From positions 15,281 to 79,280 of the forward strand of contig JBAYIE010000020.1 of NCBI GenBank assembly GCA_041665785.1: a stretch of 64,000 nucleotides of DNA, in the 5' to 3' direction. Shown in pieces: positions 45,305-52,363 of the stretch. The first letter of the stretch is position 1, and the number at the start of each line of letters is the position of its first letter. A program made the translations under genes and the position numbers. Origin of the DNA: JBAYIE01 sp041665785. GTDB taxonomy: Bacteria; Bacteroidota; Bacteroidia; UKL13-3. A model generated the notes under the pieces. The model was not told the origin of the DNA, ran no database searches, and was given only the letters and a program-made list of their open reading frames with translations.

Positions 45305-45973
45305 TTACGAATCAAATCTTGAAGCATCCCACTCTACTCCCGCTGGAAACAACTCTGCTTGCCGTTTTTTCATCTCCTGTGCAATCAGGGCACTGTCGCC
45401 ACCTTGTGCTTCGAGTTTGGAGATGATATTCAGAAAACTCTTTTCGTCTCTGTTCTGGCTGAGCTTAAATACATTTTCTATTTTCTCTGCTTTAATTTCA
45501 AAACCTACAATGGCCGGAAGCATATGATTTAAAAATGAATCCGGCAGATTGTCGAAAAAGGTAAGCGATTGCGTATTGCCTCCTTCGAATTTCAAAGTCA
45601 TTTTTCGCATAAAGGCAACCAGCTCGTCATCGGACATAAAGTTTACCTGACCGCCAATATGCACGCTCATATAATTCCAGGTAGAACCAATTTGCGGGTT
45701 GCTATACCAGGAGGCGCTTACATAGCAATCGGGTCCGGTAAACACCAGCAGGGCATTTGAGTTTTCGATAAAAGCCTTGTGGTGATCTGTATTTCGCATG
45801 ATATGTCCCTGCATGAAGAGTTCACCATTTCTTTCTTCAAATAAAACCGGAATCTGAGTAGCCACCTGCTCACCCGCTAAGGTACTGCCTGTTAAAAGGG
45901 CAAATGGATTTTGTTCGATGAATGCTAATAAAGTTTGCTTGTCTTTTTCTTTGAAATACGAAAAATGGTACAT
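45305..45973 (-). CDS. PaiB-like FMN-binding split-barrel protein
   Basis: 222 aa, cytoplasmic. The PaiB/pyridoxamine-oxidase-like split barrel is recognisable from IEQNPFALLTGS, ATQIPVLFEERNGELFMQGHIMRNTDHHKAF, GPDCYVSASWYSNPQ and TWNYMSVHIGGQ. PaiB of Bacillus was described as a negative regulator of sporulation and degradative-enzyme genes, but most homologues are flavin- or heme-binding split-barrel proteins of unclear role. The gene is transcribed away from a conserved upstream module (palindrome at 46012-46025). Its stop lies only about 27 bases from the hairpin/duplication region. Confidence 0.85.
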   Translation of the reverse strand: MYHFSYFKEKDKQTLLAFIEQNPFALLTGSTLAGEQVATQIPVLFEERNGELFMQGHIMRNTDHHKAFIENSNALLVFTGPDCYVSASWYSNPQIGSTWNYMSVHIGGQVNFMSDDELVAFMRKMTLKFEGGNTQSLTFFDNLPDSFLNHMLPAIVGFEIKAEKIENVFKLSQNRDEKSFLNIISKLEAQGGDSALIAQEMKKRQAELFPAGVEWDASRFDS

Positions 45974-46011
45974 GTGATATATTTAGTTGATTGTTGTTAA
46001 TGAACGCTGCC

Positions 46012-46025
46012 TGAATTTAAATTCA
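46012..46025. promoter_or_regulatory. Palindrome TGAATTTAAATTCA upstream of PaiB-like gene
   Basis: A perfect 14-bp palindrome within a ~50-bp module (46010-46060) that recurs almost unchanged upstream of the lipoprotein gene at 46923. On the minus strand TATCTTGA, next to the palindrome, is a near match to the -7 box. Candidate operator. Confidence 0.4.
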
Positions 46026-46051
46026 AGATAAGTTGTTTTGCTTGAATTATG

Positions 46052-46079
46052 CCGTTCACGCGGTCTTGCAGTCCGTGTG
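46052..46079 (-). repeat. Interspersed hairpin repeat, copy d (inverted)
   Basis: On the minus strand: CACACGGACT, loop GCA, AGACCGCGTG, AACGG. One stem mismatch. The only full copy in minus orientation; faces the unit at 46177-46256. Confidence 0.75.
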
Positions 46080-46176
46080 CGCATATATTGCATGGCAACC
46101 TAATCATCAATTACGAATTACAATGTCATTTATTGTGTTAGCTGATGCACGAATGTGTTGTTTGCGTATACGAAAA

Positions 46177-46256
46177 CCACACGAACGACATCCTATTGCC
46201 GGGATAGGTTATCCTCGCATGGGAAAGGCACACGGACTGAAAGTCCGCGTGAACGG
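46177..46256 (+). repeat. 80-bp composite hairpin unit, copy 1
   Basis: A half-site (CCACACGAACG) is followed by a spacer with GGGATAGG and GCATGGG and then a full hairpin (46229-46256: CACACGGACT, GAA, AGTCCGCGTG, AACGG). The same 80-bp layout recurs at 47835 and 48522. Confidence 0.75.
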
Positions 46257-46296
46257 GGTATCAAAAAACTTGTGCTTGCTTGCTCCTCAAATGGAT

Positions 46297-46923
46297 CTAT
46301 TTTTTGGAGATCAATTCCCATTTCACGCCGTCTTTTGTGATAATACTCAGTACACCAAATTGAGAATTGAACAAAATTAATTTATCGGATGTACCTTGAA
46401 AACTGGTAATAAAAATTTCTTTGATTTTATAATACGTTTTATTAGAAATTTCTATAGAATCGTAACTGTATTGAACGCCATATATCCATGGTAAACTTGT
46501 TTCATAAATACTTGGTGTAAATTGAATTGTAAATCCACCTGGGTCATTATGAGATGAAATAAATGCTTTGACAATTAATTTACTAGTACTTGTACTGCTT
46601 ATAAACTCAAATCCATAAGTTTCCAACTCTGCATGACCTCCGGGGCACTCCATATTTAAAGGAAATGTGGTAGAACTGAAATATTGAATGACACCAGTTC
46701 CAATAAAAACATGGGTATCGCTGGTATGAGTATTTAAAAAGGTAAGAGTGTCGTGTCCGGTATAAGGTATATAAGCTTTATCTGCATCGGAGATGATATC
46801 TACATAATACTCATTGGGTGGGCAGGGTTCCCTTTCGTACAAACAGGAACTGAAAATGCATAACAGTAAAATCAGGCTTGTTGAATTTAGAAATGACGGA
46901 ATAAAAAAACAGTTTGCTTTCAT
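46297..46923 (-). CDS. Lipoprotein of unknown function, paralogue A
   Basis: 208 aa. A signal sequence ending LLCIFSSC suggests a lipoprotein (Cys at 27). The mature part is probably all beta, with no recognised domain. It is a diverged paralogue of the protein at 48608-49264: shared landmarks in order are IPYTGHDTLTFLNT/IPFNAKDTLIYVSN, VFIGTG/VLVGKG, ECPGGHAELETYGFEF/DCPGKDFYYEYINYY, DSIEISNKTYYKI/DSVVINGVSYKGY and ILFNSQFGVLSI/VLYNAKYGALRI. The coding part is AT-rich. It is preceded by the conserved TGAATTTAAATTCA module. Function unknown. Confidence 0.7.
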   Translation of the reverse strand: MKANCFFIPSFLNSTSLILLLCIFSSCLYEREPCPPNEYYVDIISDADKAYIPYTGHDTLTFLNTHTSDTHVFIGTGVIQYFSSTTFPLNMECPGGHAELETYGFEFISSTSTSKLIVKAFISSHNDPGGFTIQFTPSIYETSLPWIYGVQYSYDSIEISNKTYYKIKEIFITSFQGTSDKLILFNSQFGVLSIITKDGVKWELISKK

Positions 46924-46935
46924 CTTTTATCAGCC

Positions 46936-46949
46936 TGAATTTAAATTCA
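46936..46949. promoter_or_regulatory. Palindrome TGAATTTAAATTCA upstream of lipoprotein gene
   Basis: Second copy of the 14-bp palindrome, 12 bases before the start at 46923, inside the same ~50-bp module (46934-46984) as upstream of the PaiB-like gene. The module ends in CCGTTCACG, half of the hairpin repeat. Confidence 0.4.
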
Positions 46950-46980
46950 AGATAAGGTGTTTTGTTTGAATTATGCCGTT

Positions 46981-47060
46981 CACGCTAGTAGATTGTCCTG
47001 CAAACGGGAAAAGATTCCAACGCAAACAAAGGCACACGGACTAAAAGTCCGCGTGAACGA
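46981..47060 (+). repeat. 80-bp composite unit, decayed copy, with hairpin copy e
   Basis: The hairpin itself (47033-47059: CACACGGACT, AAA, AGTCCGCGTG, AACG) is intact; the preceding half-site and spacer match the 80-bp unit only loosely. Confidence 0.6.
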
Positions 47061-47066
47061 TGCCAA

Positions 47067-47495
47067 CTAATGTTCATCGCTCTCCAGCATTCCTTTCGCT
47101 TCTTCAGGGCTTAAAACAGAGAGTTTGCCGGTCTTAAAATCAGCACGGTTGCGGGTAACAATAGCCTCGATTTTTTTGTTGCTACGGGCAGAGGAATATT
47201 GCAAAGCGTCTTCGAAATCTTTAAAATCAGTTGCTAATGCCTGCCTTACGATATCACCGGAAATGTCAATCGTTTCTGTCATAGCTTCCAGTTCATTTAA
47301 AATATGCAAAGTATGCTTATGCGAGGTCAGCTTTTTAATGATATAATACGTGTTGTTGTACGAAACCGCGGAAACATACAATTTCACCTTCCCTTTTTCG
47401 GCAAAGGTAAACAAGCGTGCCGCCCAGGTAGAGAAAGGCCGGCGATCGGTTAAAAAATCGATTACCACATTGGTATCCAGCAAAAAATGCCTCAT
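47067..47495 (-). CDS. PIN-domain toxin (VapC-like)
   Basis: 142 aa. A PIN nuclease fold begins FLLDTNVVIDFL (D7) with later acidic residues at FKDFEDALQYSSA and near TRNRADF, the expected Mg-binding cluster. PIN toxins cleave tRNA, rRNA or mRNA. The ATG overlaps the stop of the upstream antitoxin gene by four bases (ATGA, 47492-47495), the normal toxin-antitoxin arrangement. The closing part (KTGKLSVLSPEEA) fits the common PIN-domain end found in Bacteroidota proteins. Confidence 0.88.
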   Translation of the reverse strand: MRHFLLDTNVVIDFLTDRRPFSTWAARLFTFAEKGKVKLYVSAVSYNNTYYIIKKLTSHKHTLHILNELEAMTETIDISGDIVRQALATDFKDFEDALQYSSARSNKKIEAIVTRNRADFKTGKLSVLSPEEAKGMLESDEH

Positions 47496-47740
47496 GCTCC
47501 GTATTTCTTCGCCAAACTTTTTTCCAGTTCGCGCTTGTAATCAAATCGGCGGGGGGCTTTTACAGAACCCATCAATTGCTTTACCCGGGGTGATAATTCA
47601 GCAGGATCCTTTTCTTTATGTACCAGGGCGCGCAGGTAGGTTTCAATAATTTCGGACAGACTGCGTCCTGTTTTACCTGCAAAGACCTTCGCCCGGTCAA
47701 TAATATCTTTGTCTACAGTGAGGGTTAACTTGGTTGCCAT
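47492..47740 (-). CDS. DUF6364-type antitoxin
   Basis: 82 aa. The N-terminus MATKLTLTVDKDIIDRAKVFAGKTGRSLSEIIETYLRAL is a ribbon-helix-helix (beta-strand TKLTLTV, then two helices), the type paired with PIN toxins in Bacteroidota (DUF6364). The C-terminal part is basic and probably binds the toxin. It overlaps the PIN gene by four bases. A promoter and a perfect 9-bp inverted repeat lie directly upstream, fitting autoregulation. Confidence 0.85.
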   Translation of the reverse strand: MATKLTLTVDKDIIDRAKVFAGKTGRSLSEIIETYLRALVHKEKDPAELSPRVKQLMGSVKAPRRFDYKRELEKSLAKKYGA

Positions 47741-47774
47741 TACACGTATGAATATGCATACAAAGATACGTGTA
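47741..47774 (-). promoter_or_regulatory. Promoter and inverted-repeat operator of the PIN toxin-antitoxin operon
   Basis: TACACGTAT (47741-47749) and ATACGTGTA (47766-47774) are perfect inverted repeats with a 16-base spacer. Between and across them lies TATCTTTG on the minus strand (47768-47761), an exact -7 box. The arms cover the -7 element and start site, as expected for antitoxin autorepression. Confidence 0.6.
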
Positions 47775-47834
47775 AGAATTAAATTTTCAAAACGAATCTA
47801 ACGTACTTTGTAATCTGCTAATCCTGAATTAAAA

Positions 47835-47914
47835 CCACACGAACGGAATCCTCCTATCTGGAAAGGCTAACCATGCATGGGAGTGGCACACGGACTGAAA
47901 GTCAGCGTGAACGG
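47835..47914 (+). repeat. 80-bp composite hairpin unit, copy 2
   Basis: Half-site CCACACGAACGG, spacer with GGAAAGGCT and GCATGGG, then the hairpin at 47887-47914 (one stem mismatch: AGTCAG for AGTCCG). Identical length to copies at 46177 and 48522. Confidence 0.7.
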
Positions 47915-47917
47915 GGT

Positions 47918-48178
47918 TTATAACAGCCTATGGAAAAACCAATTGATAAACCAATAGATTGACAGCACACCTGGCACTGCAAATATTTGCGCTATCTCCA
48001 TTCTTAAATCCAGTAGTGCACCATACTTTTTTTGGCGTCCCCTACTCATAATAGCATTAAGCAATAAAAAGTTGAAAGAAAGCGTGGCGACATCGTGTCC
48101 ATAAAACTTCCATGAAATAAACATGGTGATGGCAAAAGCAATGATAAAGGCGGTGCCAATTTTTCCCTGGGTGTTCAT
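47918..48178 (-). CDS. Small two- to three-helix membrane protein
   Basis: 86 aa from the ATG at 48178 (MNTQGKIGTAFII). Hydrophobic stretches at residues ~5-22 (IGTAFIIAFAITMFISW), ~33-43 and ~66-83 (VPGVLSIYWFINWFF) suggest a small inner membrane protein. A basic segment (SRGRQKKYG) lies between. No family recognised. It starts close to the 80-bp unit at 47835-47914 and overlaps none of it. Confidence 0.5.
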   Translation of the reverse strand: MNTQGKIGTAFIIAFAITMFISWKFYGHDVATLSFNFLLLNAIMSRGRQKKYGALLDLRMEIAQIFAVPGVLSIYWFINWFFHRLL

Positions 48179-48505
48179 CGTATTTATTTTAAATCGAAGC
48201 ACACTTTTATACTGAAGTTGTTTTGTGTGCTACTCAAACTTAATGAACATAAATTACTATTCGTGTTTTGTTTGCATTAATTATTGATGATACTTCGCAA
48301 GAAAAAACGAACTGATTAGAAGCTTAGTCTTCATAAAAGTTGCCGATAACGTTTGTCAATGTGCAACTCAAACTTAATATACTAAAGTTAGTATGAAGCC
48401 TTTGTTTGAATCAATGACAGATGATTTTTAGCAAGAAAATTCGAACTGAAAACGACCGCACAGATGGGATCCTGCAATACGAAAGAACTCCGCTCATTTA
48501 AGAAG

Positions 48506-48533
48506 CACACGGACTGCAAGTCCGCGTGAACGG
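48506..48533 (+). repeat. Interspersed hairpin repeat, copy g
   Basis: CACACGGACT, GCA, AGTCCGCGTG, AACGG. Its right part doubles as the half-site of the following 80-bp unit. Confidence 0.8.
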
Positions 48534-48601
48534 AATACTACGACCGGGACAGGCTTTCAACGCATGCGTGCAACACACAGACTGAAAGTCTGCGTGAACG
48601 G
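48522..48601 (+). repeat. 80-bp composite hairpin unit, copy 3, with compensatory stem change
   Basis: Half-site CCGCGTGAACGG, spacer with GGGACAGGCTTTC and GCATGCG, then the hairpin at 48574-48601 reading CACACAGACT, GAA, AGTCTGCGTG, AACGG. Both arms differ from consensus at the paired position (G to A and C to T), so the pair is kept. Confidence 0.8.
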
Positions 48602-48607
48602 CTCCAA

Positions 48608-49264
48608 TTATTGCTTTAGCCAAACCTGATCAGGTGCCCATTGAATACGTAGTGCACCGTATTTGGCATTATAAAGCACAGTTCTTGATGAATCAGGGTA
48701 GCCTTTTAGATTATATCCTTTGTACGAAACACCATTAATAACTACACTATCCAAATAGCGCTTTTCATCGCTTATCCACATCAAGCCTAAGCCACTGATT
48801 ATTTTGGAATAATTTATCTCAACATTAAAAGTTGAAGAAGGCGGATTCTTCGGATAATAGGTTAAAACAGGAATAGAAAGGGTTAATGTTAAGGTTTTGA
48901 ATTGGGCATTTGAGCTCTGATAGTAATAGTTGATGTATTCGTAATAAAAATCTTTTCCAGGACAATCGGGATAAATGCCTTCCTGATCATGCTTCCAGGT
49001 ATAATTGCCGTTACTCCCTTTCCCAACTAATACAGCAGTATCTTTTTGATTGCTTACATATATTAACGTATCTTTTGCATTGAATGGAATCAAGGCCAAT
49101 TCAGCTTCCGGAATATTGTAATACAGATCCGGATAAACTGTACATTCAAGACCATTTCCAAAATTGCAGGATGAAAACAACCATGTTATCAAAAACAATA
49201 TTATGATCCGGTTTGAACCGAAGCATTGTTTGCAAGGTTTCGAGTTTGTTGTAAACCTTTTCAT
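48608..49264 (-). CDS. Lipoprotein of unknown function, paralogue B
   Basis: 218 aa. The leader IIILFLITWLFSSC resembles that of the paralogue at 46297-46923 and suggests a lipoprotein anchor. The mature chain is beta-rich with an ECTVYPDLYYN start, a central YEYINYYYQ aromatic stretch and a SVVINGVSYKGYNLKGY motif. It shares landmarks in order with paralogue A (see that entry). No domain recognised; function unknown. The two paralogues flank the PIN toxin-antitoxin module and the small membrane protein. Confidence 0.7.
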   Translation of the reverse strand: MKRFTTNSKPCKQCFGSNRIIILFLITWLFSSCNFGNGLECTVYPDLYYNIPEAELALIPFNAKDTLIYVSNQKDTAVLVGKGSNGNYTWKHDQEGIYPDCPGKDFYYEYINYYYQSSNAQFKTLTLTLSIPVLTYYPKNPPSSTFNVEINYSKIISGLGLMWISDEKRYLDSVVINGVSYKGYNLKGYPDSSRTVLYNAKYGALRIQWAPDQVWLKQ

Positions 49265-49332
49265 CTTATTCCGTTCACGTGGTCAGCCTGTCCTTAGTGC
49301 TTGATGCCGTCGGCGAGAACACATAAACGAAT

Positions 49333-51915
49333 TTACTCCACCACCACCTTGGTCTGATAACTCAAGGCGCCGTTGCTGATGCGCAGGATATACATTCCCT
49401 TTTCGATTTGGGTTAATGCCAGTTCAATGCGTGCGTCGAGGTCGATTGTATGTGCTTGCGACAAGACCCGTTTACCGGCTATGTCGAACAACTCTATGTT
49501 TACATTTCCAGCCATATCGGGCAGGGCAATGTTTAACCGGTCTTTGGCCGGATTGGGATATACATGAATTTGCTGCCAGGCGGTAGCCTCATTTAAACCA
49601 CTGTTGAGGTCGGGAGGTAAATTATACCCTTCGCTTCCATCGGTGGCGCTGAGGGATGATGCCTGATTGGCAGAATATCCTAACCCACGACGGGCGAATC
49701 CTTTCCACAACAAGGCTTTGTTGGCTCCTCCGTTGCGAATGCTATCGGCCAGGATGATGGCATTTCGGGAATCCACAAAGCCGGGATTGCAGGGCTGGTA
49801 TTTCAACCCGTCTACTACCAATTGCAGCATTTTGTTGTTACCTCCGATATCGGTTTGATACAGGTCGGGATTGAATCCGTATTTGTCGACCATATCCCAA
49901 TACAAATCGTACAGCATGGTACACCAAACTGAACCTACACCATGCGGTACAGACACCGATTTGATATAATTGTAAGTCATCGGATTGATGCTCATGTTTT
50001 TTGAATAGCGGAAAGGACGAATACCCAACCCGAGACTATCCTGTCCGCTGAGCCAGGTACCGATACCGCGGGCACGGGTAGAATCGCTTGCTTTGGAAGT
50101 AAGGCACAGGCCAAAGAAATCGCTCCAGCCCTCGCCGGCCTGCTCGGTGTTGCCCAGACAACTCGAGTTTGCAGGACCACCGGTAAGGCGATTGGAAATG
50201 CCGTGACCGTATTCATGCGTTATTACGGCATTGTCTAAATCCGAATCAAACAAGGCATATGCATCGCTGTCGCCCAACAAGGTTACATAAATACTGTCGG
50301 CCAGAAGATTGCTTCTTAAATTATCACCCAGAGTTTTAGAAATCATAACGGCGGGTATGGTTAATCCGGCACCCGAACCCGACATGGATGAAGGTGGAAA
50401 GCTGTTGTTGTTTACTACAATTACAGCTATGGCTCCGGCTTCCTGGGCTTTGGTAACTTTGGTTAAATAATTACAACTGCTACCGCGATACAACAAGGCA
50501 ATTTTTCCGGTAAGGTCGTTGGTAATGGTATTGCAGGCCGTATTACCCGAAGATCCATCGATGGCCAGCATCAATTGTCCGGAAATATCGGTCAGAATGG
50601 GCGGTCCAAACAAAGCCTGAGGGGCATTAAAAGTTCCTGCATTGGAAGAATTGTGTATGATCAGGTTGGAATCGCCGGCTTCTCCATTGGTCCACATATA
50701 CATTTGCATGCGGGGAATTTTTCCATCTACCGGAGAAGCAAAATTAGCATTGTTGGTACCGCTGCCGTCCATGGCATCGGCACGCACCGGATCCAATGCC
50801 GTACCGCCTTTGCCGTAATTGTTGGACTGGAAGTTTCCGGCTACTTCATCGAAACCGTAGTTGTAAAAAATATCGTGAATGAGGTTATTCCAGTAAAACA
50901 CATTGGTAATAGACGCATTGGTATTTTGCTGTTTTGTACCCCGCACATTGTACGGAAAATCAAAGGTGAGGTTTACACCTCCATTCGGACTGTATCCGGG
51001 AATGTTTTTATTGGACGTGTCTTCGCTGGCAAATACATTATTACCGCGGGTAATGGTAAAATCAGGTCCGGCCACTCCATCGGTATCGTGCCAGCCAAAG
51101 GGCGAACCGTTGGTGGTAGCCGATCCGCTTTTGATGGTATGCTCCCCGTACTGTGGATTTTCAATAGGCAAAGGCAAAACATAGTACTGGCCTTCTCCGG
51201 TTTTTCCGTAGGTGCCACCCGAAGTTTCGTCGCTTGCCTGCAGAAAATGATTCTCGTGTGCATGATTGTTAACACCTTCATGGATCACCGCCGGATCGCA
51301 ATGCACGGTCCAGTTGTTGCGTTCCAGAATTTCGCCGGTTAATGCATCAACCCGCGCATTCCACCAGTCGCCGGTTTCGTTGTCAAACAATTCCACATTC
51401 CAAACCAATTTCAACCCGCTTTCCTGTCCGAGGTAATAGGCTTTGATATTTACGGGCTCGGGCGAGATCCGGGTATCTTCGATGGTAAGCACGCCTTGTG
51501 CCGATACTCCGGCCTTGGCCACCACGGTTGGTATGGCTTTATCAATTTGTTGTGCAAAATTTTGCAAGGCCTGAACGGGTTGCACCACCGGTTGGGTGGC
51601 ATTTATTTTTTGATCGGCATTGGCATAAAACCGGTTGTGCCAGGTAATCACATTGCCGTTGCGATCGAGGTGAATGGCTGAATTGGCATCAAAGATCTCA
51701 CGTCCCTGCACCACCTGGCGTGTATAAATATGTGTTATTCCGGTAGTTTTTTCGGTGTATTGACTGGTGATGACACAGCTTTTTACATCATCGGCAGTGA
51801 GTCCGAATGAGGCTGCTTTTTGCAGATAAAGGGTCCGCACAGCGTCGTTGGAATACTGGGCAAAGCCGGTGGAAGTGGAAAACAAGGCGAGGAAAACGAT
51901 GATGAGTCTTTTCAT
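49333..51915 (-). CDS. Secreted M36 (fungalysin-type) metallopeptidase with PA domain and T9SS domain
   Basis: 860 aa. Signal peptide MKRLIIVFLALFSTSTGFAQ. An FTP-like propeptide (to about residue 200) precedes the M36 catalytic domain. A PA (protease-associated) insert near residues 455-540 (KIALLYRGSSCNYLTKVTKAQEAGAIAVIVVNN) precedes the zinc site HEYGHGISNR and the third ligand region GEGWSDFFGL, so catalytic residues are present. The C-terminal T9SS type A domain starts IHVYPNPAKDRLNI. The enzyme is probably exported and digests extracellular protein. It has its own strong promoter and no operon partner. Confidence 0.92.
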   Translation of the reverse strand: MKRLIIVFLALFSTSTGFAQYSNDAVRTLYLQKAASFGLTADDVKSCVITSQYTEKTTGITHIYTRQVVQGREIFDANSAIHLDRNGNVITWHNRFYANADQKINATQPVVQPVQALQNFAQQIDKAIPTVVAKAGVSAQGVLTIEDTRISPEPVNIKAYYLGQESGLKLVWNVELFDNETGDWWNARVDALTGEILERNNWTVHCDPAVIHEGVNNHAHENHFLQASDETSGGTYGKTGEGQYYVLPLPIENPQYGEHTIKSGSATTNGSPFGWHDTDGVAGPDFTITRGNNVFASEDTSNKNIPGYSPNGGVNLTFDFPYNVRGTKQQNTNASITNVFYWNNLIHDIFYNYGFDEVAGNFQSNNYGKGGTALDPVRADAMDGSGTNNANFASPVDGKIPRMQMYMWTNGEAGDSNLIIHNSSNAGTFNAPQALFGPPILTDISGQLMLAIDGSSGNTACNTITNDLTGKIALLYRGSSCNYLTKVTKAQEAGAIAVIVVNNNSFPPSSMSGSGAGLTIPAVMISKTLGDNLRSNLLADSIYVTLLGDSDAYALFDSDLDNAVITHEYGHGISNRLTGGPANSSCLGNTEQAGEGWSDFFGLCLTSKASDSTRARGIGTWLSGQDSLGLGIRPFRYSKNMSINPMTYNYIKSVSVPHGVGSVWCTMLYDLYWDMVDKYGFNPDLYQTDIGGNNKMLQLVVDGLKYQPCNPGFVDSRNAIILADSIRNGGANKALLWKGFARRGLGYSANQASSLSATDGSEGYNLPPDLNSGLNEATAWQQIHVYPNPAKDRLNIALPDMAGNVNIELFDIAGKRVLSQAHTIDLDARIELALTQIEKGMYILRISNGALSYQTKVVVE

Positions 51916-51934
51916 GTTGGATTGGTCAGTAACT

Positions 51935-51966
51935 CAAAGATAACCAAACAAATCGACGAAATCAAA
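51935..51966 (-). promoter_or_regulatory. Bacteroidota promoter for M36 peptidase gene
   Basis: On the minus strand TTTG (51966-51963), 20 bases, TATCTTTG (51942-51935): exact -33 and -7 matches within the known spacing range. The -7 box ends 19 bases before the ATG at 51915. Confidence 0.65.
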
Positions 51967-52022
51967 TACATAGAACGGGTGACAGAATGCTGACGATTCT
52001 GGCAGTATTCATAGAATGGAAG

Positions 52023-52171
52023 ATCTTTTTTGTGGGCGCCGCCCATGAAGTATGCGCGGAATATATTCTTCTAATAAAAAAGAATCTCACACGCTTAACT
52101 TCATGGGCCGGGCTTTTCGCTGCAAGTCCTCGCTGCGCTGTGGGCTTTCCGCTGCAATCCCTGGCGCAGGC
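52023..52171 (+). repeat. Palindromic element, copy 1 (left of MazF module)
   Basis: Arms GCCCATGAAGT (52041-52051) and ACTTCATGGGC (52098-52108) are perfect inverted repeats around an AT-rich core that begins AGTATGCGC and ends CGCTTAACT. Left flank: T-run then TGGGCGCC. Right flank: CGGGCTTTTCGCT, then GGGCTTTCCGCTGCAATCCC and GGCGCAGGC. Open frames across it (51962-52198 minus, 51987-52232 plus) are judged spurious. Confidence 0.7.
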
Positions 52172-52330
52172 ATTCTGCTCATTTGTTAATGCATTCAAAA
52201 CTTTAGCTCTCCTCTATGGAATTAAGTTTTAATTAAATAAGAGCATCGGAAATAACCATGAATAATAAATACAGGAGCAACCGCAAAACTGAATTAAACG
52301 CTCATTTTTTAATAAATGGGAATGATTATA

Positions 52331-52357
52331 AGTATATACTAATAATATATACCTTTG
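52331..52357 (+). promoter_or_regulatory. Promoter and palindromic operator of the MazF module
   Basis: AGTATATACT (52331-52340), a perfect 10-bp palindrome, is followed by a related TATATAC at 52346-52352 and by TACCTTTG (52350-52357), an exact -7 box ending 6 bases before the ATG at 52364. Candidate autoregulatory site with a leaderless or nearly leaderless transcript. Confidence 0.5.
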
Positions 52358-52363
52358 TGTATT

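Larger units (their letters stand above)
45974..46296. other. Repeat-rich intergenic region without a gene
   Basis: Holds the leader of the PaiB-like gene, the palindrome, hairpin copy d and an 80-bp composite unit. Open frames that run across it are translations of the repeats and not genes. Confidence 0.6.
48179..48607. repeat. Intergenic region with a duplicated ~90-bp segment and hairpin repeats
   Basis: 48224-48318 and 48357-48445 are diverged direct repeats sharing GTGC.ACTCAAACTTAAT, then TTTGTTTG, GATGAT, GCAAGAAAA and CGAACTGA at matching spacing. They are followed by the hairpin copy at 48506-48533 and the 80-bp unit. No gene seen. Confidence 0.6.

Noticed and set aside
45118..45327. 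Minus-strand frame across the hairpin duplication (product with AVQAVHAVHA)
   Set aside because: It is a translation of the 9-bp and hairpin repeats, not a gene.
46033..46380. Plus-strand frame across the repeat units and into the lipoprotein gene
   Set aside because: It runs through hairpin repeats and then antisense to a better-supported gene.
51962..52232. Two overlapping frames across palindromic element copy 1
   Set aside because: Their content follows the palindrome arms and flanks; no start context or family resemblance.
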